From NCBI GenBank assembly GCA_039029915.1, contig JBCCFD010000416.1, positions 1-7,188 of the forward strand: DNA of 7,188 nucleotides, read 5' to 3'. Numbering within the stretch: position 1 is the first letter of the stretch; the number at the start of each line of letters is the position of its first letter. The DNA comes from QQUD01 sp039029915 (GTDB lineage Bacteria; Chloroflexota; Anaerolineae; Promineifilales; Promineifilaceae). The notes beneath the pieces were generated by a model. That model did not search any database. It worked only from the letters and a program-made list of their open reading frames with translations, and had not been told where the DNA came from. Shown here piece by piece: positions 1 to 5,428 of the stretch. The position numbers and the translations under genes are program-made.

Positions 1-276
1 CACTGTAGAAATATAGTGGAATTCCAGGAATCTTCCATGATGCTTTTCCAGAACTATGGCCGATTTCAGGAATATCCAGAACTTTCAAGGATTTTTTTTT
101 AAGGATTATAGGCCACCAAATATTTAGGCAAAACATCCAAAAAAAAAACTAATCAATGCAAGTACATGTTTTTTGCACTTAAAAAAGATGCAGTTTAAAA
201 TTACATATTATGCTCTAGATAGTGACAATGGATGATTGGACACCTACTAAGTGACTTCCAAAAAAATTACTATCTT
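1..276. other. AT-rich non-coding leader region
   Basis: I see no supportable gene here: all frames are broken by frequent stops. The stretch is rich in A and T runs (nine or more T after position 91, eight or more A near 140). It holds imperfect direct repeats at 21-78 and an AAGGATT pair at 87-93 and 101-107. Further right, the arms TGCAA (157-161) and TTGCA (173-177) form a small dyad that could be an operator, but there is no independent support. It most likely contains the promoter and leader of the response regulator gene that follows. Confidence 0.6.
21..83. repeat. Imperfect direct repeat, CAGGAAT/TCCAGAACT type
   Basis: The 17-base string at 21-37 recurs with two substitutions and one base fewer at 63-78; both share CAGGAAT (25-31 and 67-73). 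The 9-mer TCCAGAACT is also present exactly twice (47-55 and 75-83). The first copy begins inside the palindromes GGAATTCC (18-25) and TTCCAGGAA (22-30). The left end of the window may cut a longer array. Function is unknown; it could be decayed mobile-element or regulatory sequence. Confidence 0.45.
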
Positions 277-669
277 ATGACTATACCCATCGATTCACCT
301 CCGAAGGTTTTAATTATTGATGATGAGACTTCTGTAAGAGATGCTCTGGTTGATATTCTTGAATTAATCGAAGTCAAAACGGTTCCTGCACGCGATGGAG
401 AGGAGGGTATTCATCTTTTTAGTACTCATTTAAACGATATTGAACTCATTATCTTAGATTTGACGATGCCAAAATTAAGTGGAAAGGAAACGTTTAGAGC
501 ACTACGAGAGCTTGCATCTGATATCCCCATTATCATTTCATCAGGACGCAATATTGCTGAAATTTGTGATGAATTTTCAGCAGATAATCATTGTGAATAT
601 ATACAGAAACCATTTACTATTGATTCTCTTCTGGAGCGCGTCCAGCGTCACCTCAAAAACTCGACATAA
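277..669 (+). CDS. Stand-alone receiver-domain response regulator (CheY-like)
   Basis: This is a single phosphoacceptor receiver domain of 130 residues with no output domain. Its expected role is to take a phosphoryl group from a histidine kinase and signal through protein contacts. Counted from the ATG at 277, the acidic pair is D15-D16 in VLIIDDE, the phosphoacceptor is D61 in LIILDLTMP, the conserved serine lies in IIISSG (about S88/S89), and the lysine is K111 in IQKPF. The length equals one complete domain. An in-frame ATG at 232 would add 15 residues; I prefer 277 because only nine residues then precede the first strand, as is usual, but neither start has a recognisable ribosome binding site. 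No kinase gene is in view. The gene is distinctly more AT-rich than those to its right. The family call is firm; the pathway is unknown. Confidence 0.88.
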   Translation: MTIPIDSPPKVLIIDDETSVRDALVDILELIEVKTVPARDGEEGIHLFSTHLNDIELIILDLTMPKLSGKETFRALRELASDIPIIISSGRNIAEICDEFSADNHCEYIQKPFTIDSLLERVQRHLKNST

Positions 670-690
670 CTATAAATTTTATGGTACAAT
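661..690 (+). promoter_or_regulatory. Predicted sigma-70-type promoter for the parA unit
   Basis: A -35-like TCGACA (661-666, five of six matches to TTGACA) is followed after 18 bp by TACAAT (685-690, five of six matches to TATAAT). An extended TG precedes the -10 element (682-683). The -35 overlaps the stop codon of the response regulator. Transcription would start near 697, leaving a leader of about 145 nt before the ParA start. This is a motif match only. Confidence 0.4.
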
Positions 691-843
691 TAATGGTAGA
701 TTAATCTGCACATTCTGTTTTGGAAATCATCATTTAGACTTTTTTCTATACAATGATTGATAACCAAAACCTCAGAATCCGTCAGGCTAAATTAACGAGC
801 ATAATTAAATTGGCGGGTTACCATTTGACTTGAGAAAGCAAGA

Positions 844-1782
844 ATGGCTCAGCGTTCTAAGAAGAAGAACAGAGTATTGGCAGTAGTCAATAGAAAAGGT
901 GGTGTTGCTAAAACAACAACGGCCATTACGCTTGCCCATGGGCTATCTAGAAAGCTTCTCAGGCGGGTCAATCAAAAAGACCTCGAACAGATTGACGACA
1001 GTTCCCAACTATTCCAATTTGGCGAAAAAACATATTATATTTTAGGACATGTTCTCCTAATTGATTTTGATGCGCAAGGGCACTGTGCTCGCGGATTAGG
1101 CATTCAAAACAGATCGGCGGATATCGGGGAAGTCCTGCTGCAACAACAGCACCTTTCGGAGGCTGTCATTTCGGCAGATCGGGCTGAAGAGGGATTGCCA
1201 CGGCCGAATTTATGGCTTTTGCCATCTTCTGATAATTTGGAAAGAGCGAAAGAAGCGCTGCGCATCCATTCATCCAAAAATTTACTCAACGATCTTGGCG
1301 TGCCATCCACCATGCCGGGCAATGATTTTGCGCTACTACGAATTTTGGAAGACCGACTCCATTTAGCGCTACAGCGATTTGATTATATCGTTATTGATTG
1401 CCCCCCATCGGTAGATGCATTTACGCAGGCTGTTTATCAATTTTCTGATGCAGCTATCGTGCCGGTTAAGCCAGATTACTTCAGCATGGATGGCATGGGC
1501 ACCTATATTAGCAACATAACGGATGCCCAATTGAGGGGCATTGATATTCAAATTCATTCAATTGTGCCCACCTTTAATGTAAAACGTCATCGTTTGGATC
1601 GTAAAATGATGGAAGAGCTAAATAAAATTCACGGGGAGAAGGTAAGTTCCCCAATTCCCAGGAGTCAGGCTGTGGCTGAAGCACCTGCCTATCAGCAAAC
1701 CATCTTTGAATATGATCCCCGTTATTTAAATCCGGCAACACAAGCGTATCAAGAGTTAGTTGATCGAGTTTATTATGGCTAA
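844..1782 (+). CDS. ParA/Soj-family partitioning or positioning ATPase
   Basis: This 312-residue P-loop ATPase of the ParA/MinD superfamily is expected to form ATP-dependent dimers that bind DNA non-specifically and position a cargo over the nucleoid. The deviant Walker A motif, KGGVAKTT, is at residues 18-25 with signature lysine K18 and catalytic K23. Walker A' (IDFDAQG) is at 73-79 and Walker B (IVIDCPP) at 182-188. The C-terminal part has the Soj-typical VPVKPDYFSMDGM, IPRSQAVAEAP and YDP elements. Two things are unusual: alanine replaces the common glycine before K23, and about 30 extra residues (roughly 38-69, charged and polar) sit between the first helix and the Walker A' strand, where most ParA proteins have a short turn. 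The ribosome binding site is weak (GAGAAAG, 5 nt from the ATG). The stop overlaps the next gene by 8 bp, implying co-translation. There is no ParB or parS-like sequence nearby, so chromosome partition is less likely than cargo positioning. Confidence 0.9.
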   Translation: MAQRSKKKNRVLAVVNRKGGVAKTTTAITLAHGLSRKLLRRVNQKDLEQIDDSSQLFQFGEKTYYILGHVLLIDFDAQGHCARGLGIQNRSADIGEVLLQQQHLSEAVISADRAEEGLPRPNLWLLPSSDNLERAKEALRIHSSKNLLNDLGVPSTMPGNDFALLRILEDRLHLALQRFDYIVIDCPPSVDAFTQAVYQFSDAAIVPVKPDYFSMDGMGTYISNITDAQLRGIDIQIHSIVPTFNVKRHRLDRKMMEELNKIHGEKVSSPIPRSQAVAEAPAYQQTIFEYDPRYLNPATQAYQELVDRVYYG

Positions 1783-2557
1783 AAAGCAAAAAAAATCGGT
1801 TAAGCAAGAGGTTTCGGCGGCTTCTGAAAATCCTTTAGACCAAGTTGAGGAGCTAAATATTAAGGAGCTAGGACCAACCAGAAAAAATGGTGCCAACACA
1901 ACGGCCGTTTCCAGCCGGCCGATCTCGCCCTTAGGTCCGCCACAAATCATCGAGAAACCCACCTTAAACGGCCCCGCGGTCCCGAACACCGCTCGGATGC
2001 ACGAATTAACAGAGCAAATTGAAGCGCTTGAAAGTGAATTAACAACGCTTAAACGGGCCAATAAACGTCTTGAAAAACGGAATATTGAACTAGAAACGGC
2101 CGTTAAGCTAAACCATAACCTTGAAGACAATCTCGAACAAGAGCGTCAACAACGGCTTGAGGCAGAACGCACAGCCGCTGCATCCGTGGCCCAGCTAGAA
2201 AGTTACAAACAGATTTCTAACCAGTTAGAAACCGTTCGAGCCGAACGTTTGACCCTTGAGAAAAAGGTATCCTCTTTAGAGGTTCGCGCAGAGCGCACGC
2301 AAGAAGTGGCAGCAATGCTTCAGCAAGAGAGAGACGCTCGCCAAAAGCTTGAAAAAGAAAAAGCCTCATTAGATGTTCAGGTCGAAAGCCTTAAAAAGCT
2401 TGATACGCTCTTAGCCGAAGAGCGTCAAGCTCGTATGAATGCCCAATCTCGCGCCGCTTCAGCAGAGGCCCAGCTGGCTCGACTAGAAGGTGAGCTCAAA
2501 AATAACGGCGGCAGTGGGTCAAGAGGATCCCTGCTCGATCGCCTGCGCGGCCGCTAA
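1775..2557 (+). CDS. Coiled-coil protein, putative partner of the ParA ATPase
   Basis: I do not recognise a named family. The 260-residue protein has three parts. The lysine-rich N-terminus begins MAKKQKKSVKQE. A low-complexity, proline-containing linker spans roughly residues 15-75. A long charged coiled coil (about 76-242) rich in E, R, L, K, Q and A follows. The glycine/serine hinge NNGGSGSRG then leads to a short basic end, SLLDRLRGR. Within the coil, LxxER(Q/D)xR-like segments recur near residues 120, 182 and 213. No signal peptide or membrane segment is seen, so it is probably cytoplasmic. The start is ATG 1775, giving an 8-bp overlap with parA; a TTG at 1760 would add five residues. 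Basic N-terminal tails are what ParB and other ParA partners use to stimulate the ATPase, and McdB-type cargo adaptors are also disordered plus coiled coil. The partner role is therefore a reasoned inference from context and architecture, not from homology. Confidence 0.8.
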   Translation: MAKKQKKSVKQEVSAASENPLDQVEELNIKELGPTRKNGANTTAVSSRPISPLGPPQIIEKPTLNGPAVPNTARMHELTEQIEALESELTTLKRANKRLEKRNIELETAVKLNHNLEDNLEQERQQRLEAERTAAASVAQLESYKQISNQLETVRAERLTLEKKVSSLEVRAERTQEVAAMLQQERDARQKLEKEKASLDVQVESLKKLDTLLAEERQARMNAQSRAASAEAQLARLEGELKNNGGSGSRGSLLDRLRGR

Positions 2558-2559
2558 AA

Positions 2560-2615
2560 CCCTAACACCTGAAACCTGACACTTGACACCTGATACCTAG
2601 TACCTGACACCCACT
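2560..2615. repeat. Heptanucleotide tandem repeat, consensus ACCTGAC, eight degenerate units
   Basis: Read in 7-base steps from 2560 the units are CCCTAAC, ACCTGAA, ACCTGAC, ACTTGAC, ACCTGAT, ACCTAGT, ACCTGAC and ACCCACT. The array fills nearly all of the 60-bp gap between the convergent 3' ends of the coiled-coil gene and permease B. No stem-loop terminator with a T-run is seen in the gap, so the array is the only candidate separator. Seven-bp tandem repeats in spacers are known from cyanobacteria (STRR) and occur in other phyla; it probably evolves by replication slippage. Confidence 0.8.
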
Positions 2616-2617
2616 TT

Positions 2618-3406
2618 CTATGCCGACGCGCCAGAATAATGCGCTAAGCCATACTTCCAAAACCATCTCGACAACACCCCTAAACCAACCGTTAAAAGAA
2701 TCATTGTGAGCATCAGCGTCTCATCCAGACGACCAATTAGCCCTTCAACTGGCACCGTGACGGCAAAAGCGATAGGAATAATAAAGGTTAAGCCAAAGCG
2801 CAACCAAAATGGATAAATTGTGATGGGCCATCGGGCAGCGGAGTAAGTGCTTTGAAAAATAGTGAGCATATTTTCAACTTTGATAAACCAAAATGAAAGC
2901 GTCGCTAAGATCATCCAGAAGCTGTAAATGATAATCGCCCCGCACGACAGCGCAAAAAGAAACACGGCCGTATCGGCCAGACTCACCTCAGACCGCAAGC
3001 GGACCAAACCAATCAGCACAATCGAAATCCCTAAAAACAGATCAATCAGCTTCCAAATTTCAAACCGGCTCACGCTAACCAACAGCTGAGCATCAGCCGG
3101 TTTGGTAAGGGCAAAATCGAGTGTCCCATGCCGCACATCCTGCATCAGCCGCTCCATGCTGGGGCTAATCATAAAATTGATCAAGCCACCAATCAGCGTA
3201 TAAATACCCACCAGCACAATCATCTGCTCAGGCAGCCAATCGCCTAACGTTTCAGTGTGCCGAAAAACGATAGCTAAACTGCCTAAGGAGACGGTAAGTA
3301 CAATCAAAGATTCGAAAATTTGGATAAAAAAGTTAACACGATACTCCATTTCTCCAAGCAGACCAATTCTAAAATATTCCCGAACAACGTGGTAAATATG
3401 CTTCAT
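2618..3406 (-). CDS. ABC-2-type transporter permease B (COG3694-like)
   Basis: This 262-residue integral membrane protein is probably one half of the transmembrane channel of the exporter encoded with its two upstream neighbours. About six hydrophobic segments fall near residues 29-48, 62-82, 117-137, 145-172, 201-220 and 230-250. A conserved cytoplasmic stretch, VRHGTLDFALTKPADAQ (about 91-107), lies after segment 2, where it would touch the ATPase. The start is ATG at 3406: a good AGGAG site lies 7 nt upstream and the protein then begins directly with the membrane domain. A frame open back to 3535 would add 43 residues that merely read through permease A in another frame. The gene starts 2 nt after the permease A stop, implying translational coupling. 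It is last in the operon and ends next to the heptamer repeat. The substrate is unknown. Confidence 0.87.
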   Translation of the reverse strand: MKHIYHVVREYFRIGLLGEMEYRVNFFIQIFESLIVLTVSLGSLAIVFRHTETLGDWLPEQMIVLVGIYTLIGGLINFMISPSMERLMQDVRHGTLDFALTKPADAQLLVSVSRFEIWKLIDLFLGISIVLIGLVRLRSEVSLADTAVFLFALSCGAIIIYSFWMILATLSFWFIKVENMLTIFQSTYSAARWPITIYPFWLRFGLTFIIPIAFAVTVPVEGLIGRLDETLMLTMILLTVGLGVLSRWFWKYGLAHYSGASA

Positions 3407-3408
3407 CG

Positions 3409-4212
3409 TTATGCTCCTACCGCCGAATATTTTTTGATACCCGCTCGCCAAATGAGTTGAGAAACAACAACCAAAACGATGACCCAAAACAGCTGAATCA
3501 GCAATCCTTGCCACACCATCGCCCCCGTTTCCCAACCGAGTAGCAGCTCAGATGGAAAAGCAATCATCCAGCGATACGGCGTGTAGGAAGCGGCCGTTTC
3601 CAAAGCGGGCGGCAGCAGTGATAAGGGTGCCAATTGACCAGCCAGAAAGAGCTTCCCAAAAAAGTAAATGCGATTGACGGCACTGACACGATTGGTCCAA
3701 AAGGACATGATAGCCACCGTCCAACCAAATAAAAATTGAATGAGGAAGCCCATGACCAACGCCGGGAGAAACAAAACGATCTGCTGGGTGTTTAATGAGA
3801 AGTCGGGTTGAAAAGCCAGGATTAGACCAATGGTAATGGGCGCCATCACAAAACTGGTCAACAGTTTATAGGCGATATTTTCGGCAATATCTTGATGGAT
3901 GGGATGAAACGGCCGTAACAGCCGAGGCGACAGCAAGCCCTGTCGGATAGAGTTATCGTACTCCCACATCACCCAGGTGTACGTCAGCTGATTAACGACC
4001 ATAATCGTAATGAAGTAGGCAGCCAGCGCTTCTCTCGTAAAGCCATCAATTATCCCTCCGTTCGTTTCCGCCACGGTTGACCAAACGGAAAGCGACACGA
4101 TGGGGGTGATAATGAGTCCTATCATCCAAATCACCATCGACACGCGATATTGAAAAAAGAGGGCCAGATAGATTTTGATTTGTTCTCTGTAGATTTTTAG
4201 ATGGTAAGTCAT
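3409..4212 (-). CDS. ABC-2-type transporter permease A (COG4587-like)
   Basis: This 267-residue membrane protein is the presumed partner of permease B in a heterodimeric ABC-2 channel. Hydrophobic segments lie near residues 24-47, 64-82, 112-134, 143-170, 182-203 and 233-256. The cytoplasmic loop RQGLLSPRLLRPFHPIHQD (about 90-108) matches the position of the VRHGTLDFALTKP loop of permease B. The C-termini also resemble each other (KKYSAVGA and AHYSGASA), so the two are ancient paralogues. The ATG at 4212 has no clear ribosome binding site and is 113 bp from the ATPase stop. A near copy of the ACGGCCGT word (3590-3597) and an exact one (3909-3916) lie inside the gene. Family recognition is by sequence pattern; the transported compound cannot be inferred. 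Confidence 0.87.
   Translation of the reverse strand: MTYHLKIYREQIKIYLALFFQYRVSMVIWMIGLIITPIVSLSVWSTVAETNGGIIDGFTREALAAYFITIMVVNQLTYTWVMWEYDNSIRQGLLSPRLLRPFHPIHQDIAENIAYKLLTSFVMAPITIGLILAFQPDFSLNTQQIVLFLPALVMGFLIQFLFGWTVAIMSFWTNRVSAVNRIYFFGKLFLAGQLAPLSLLPPALETAASYTPYRWMIAFPSELLLGWETGAMVWQGLLIQLFWVIVLVVVSQLIWRAGIKKYSAVGA
3414..3418 (-). promoter_or_regulatory. Shine-Dalgarno site AGGAG for permease B
   Basis: On the minus strand AGGAG lies 7 nt before the ATG at 3406, within the last codons of permease A. It fixes the start of permease B and is the only textbook ribosome binding site I find in the window. The other starts have weak, oddly spaced or no visible sites. Confidence 0.7.
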
Positions 4213-4325
4213 GGTTTTTAGTTTTGTGGTGTGAGCGATAAGCGTTTCAGCTTGCTAGCATTCCAGCGGTCAGCGAGTCGGTAAGCAATGACTCAATTAC
4301 TCAATTATTGAATCTTCCCAATTCG
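4213..4325. other. Intra-operon spacer with ACTCAATT tandem pair
   Basis: This 113-bp gap separates the ATPase and permease A genes, unusually long beside the 2-nt gap downstream. It contains two adjacent copies of ACTCAATT (4291-4298 and 4299-4306) followed by ATTGAATC, so that TCAAT-T-ATTGA forms a small palindrome. I see no gene, terminator or convincing promoter in it. Like the heptamer array at 2560-2615, it may be slippage-derived spacer DNA. Confidence 0.5.
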
Positions 4326-5315
4326 CTACCCTTCTTGAAAAACACGATCAATGACATCATCAATCGGTGGGTCTTGAATAGTGAGGTCCTGGATTTCGAA
4401 ATGCTGTAGAAGCTGGTTGGTAAGAACGGCCGTTTCGCTTTTGGGCACCTGCAGGGAAAGCTGACTCTCTGAAATCGTCAGCGTTGACGCAACCGGATCA
4501 ACAACCGATTCAAGCTTTGAAGGTTCCGGTTGATGGGCAAACTCAACATCAATGATTTTGTAAGGTGAAAAACGAGTCACCAGCTCCGATAGCGCCCCAT
4601 CAAATAAGATGTTGCCATGATGGATCACCACGACCCGCTTGCACAAGGCCTCCACATCCGCCATATAGTGGCTTGTCAGCATAATGGTTGCCTCGTGACG
4701 CCGATTGTATTCCGCCACAAATTCACGAATTTTGCGCTGAGCCGTCACGTCTAGACCAATCGTTGGCTCATCCAAAAACAGCACCTTGGGACGATGAAGC
4801 AGCGCCCCAGCGATCTCACACTTCATTCGTTCACCCAGGCTCAAGTTACGCACGGGCTTGCTGATGAGGTCTTTTAGATCCAGTAGCTCAACGAGCTCTG
4901 CTAATGACTCCTTGAATGTCTGGTCGGGAATCTCATAAACAACCCGATGGAGTGCAAAGGTGTCGGCCGCTGGAATGTCCCAAACGAGCTGGTTGCGCTG
5001 TCCCATCACCAGCGTCATTTGGCGCAAATACGGCCGTTGACGCTCCCACGGTGAAAAACCCAACACGCTCGCTGAGCCTGAGGTCGGATGCAATAGGCCA
5101 GCCAGCATTTTAAGGGTCGTCGTCTTGCCGGCTCCATTAGGGCCTAAAAACCCTACAATCTCCCCCTGCCCAACCTGCAAATCAATCTGATTCACGGCCA
5201 CAATATCACGAGTTTTGCGTTTAAACAGGCTGCGCACCGCTGCCGCCACGCCTGCTTCGCGCTCATTGATGGTGTACACCTTCTGTAATTTCTGAACATT
5301 GATGATTGGTTCCAT
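4326..5315 (-). CDS. ABC transporter ATP-binding protein (COG4586-like)
   Basis: This 329-residue cytoplasmic ATPase is presumed to power export through permeases A and B. Walker A GPNGAGKTT is at residues 58-66, followed by LKMLAGLLHPTSG. The Q-loop region VMGQRNQLVWDIPA is near 103-116. The signature is LSLGER (158-163) instead of LSGGQ. Walker B VLFLDEP is at 178-184 with catalytic E183, the D-loop GLDV at 187-190 and the switch histidine H216 in TSHYMAD. A basic linker (about 18-40) before the first core strand and the LSLGERMKCE signature are typical of this uncharacterised family. A roughly 80-residue C-terminal extension (from about 250) ends in the family-typical DDVIDRVF. The ATG at 5315 is preceded by AGGGG, but only 1 nt away, so that site is poorly spaced. 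It is first in the three-gene minus-strand operon and divergent from the oxidoreductase gene. Confidence 0.93.
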   Translation of the reverse strand: MEPIINVQKLQKVYTINEREAGVAAAVRSLFKRKTRDIVAVNQIDLQVGQGEIVGFLGPNGAGKTTTLKMLAGLLHPTSGSASVLGFSPWERQRPYLRQMTLVMGQRNQLVWDIPAADTFALHRVVYEIPDQTFKESLAELVELLDLKDLISKPVRNLSLGERMKCEIAGALLHRPKVLFLDEPTIGLDVTAQRKIREFVAEYNRRHEATIMLTSHYMADVEALCKRVVVIHHGNILFDGALSELVTRFSPYKIIDVEFAHQPEPSKLESVVDPVASTLTISESQLSLQVPKSETAVLTNQLLQHFEIQDLTIQDPPIDDVIDRVFQEG

Positions 5316-5357
5316 GCCCCTAGTATGAACAAATTCCTAAAAAAGAAAACTGATCGT

Positions 5358-5385
5358 TTGGCCGATTTCGTCCCTCTGATAAAAT
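5358..5385 (+). promoter_or_regulatory. Possible promoter for the FAD oxidoreductase gene
   Basis: TTGGCC (5358-5363, four of six matches to TTGACA) and TAAAAT (5380-5385, five of six) are 16 bp apart, and a TG pair one base before the -10 (5377-5378) gives an extended element. It sits in the 113-bp divergent region, about 40 nt before the start codon. A promoter for the ABC operon should be in the same region, but I could not pick one out. Confidence 0.33.
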
Positions 5386-5428
5386 GACATTCATCGATTT
5401 CCAAATGATTTTAATTAAAAAATAAACA

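Noticed and set aside
173..201. Promoter TTGCAC-N17-TAAAAT before the response regulator
   Set aside because: The -35 matches consensus in only three positions, and such matches are expected by chance in AT-rich DNA.
232..276. Upstream ATG for the response regulator
   Set aside because: It is possible but adds 15 residues ahead of an already complete receiver domain; it has no better initiation signal than 277.
479..760. 93-codon open frame overlapping the response regulator
   Set aside because: It lies in another frame of a clearly coding receiver domain and its product has no recognisable domain.
1760..1774. TTG start for the coiled-coil gene
   Set aside because: It adds five residues and has no ribosome binding site; the ATG at 1775 gives a lysine-rich start and a short overlap typical of coupled genes.
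1756..2130. Minus-strand 124-codon frame opposite the coiled-coil gene
   Set aside because: It is antisense to a credible overlapping two-gene unit; serine-rich composition is typical of the reverse complement of coding DNA.
2560..2615. CRISPR array
   Set aside because: Units are 7 bp and directly adjacent, with no spacers and no cas genes nearby.
3407..3535. N-terminal extension of permease B in the same open frame
   Set aside because: The 43 added residues overlap permease A in another frame and are not membrane-like, while ATG 3406 has a well-placed AGGAG site.
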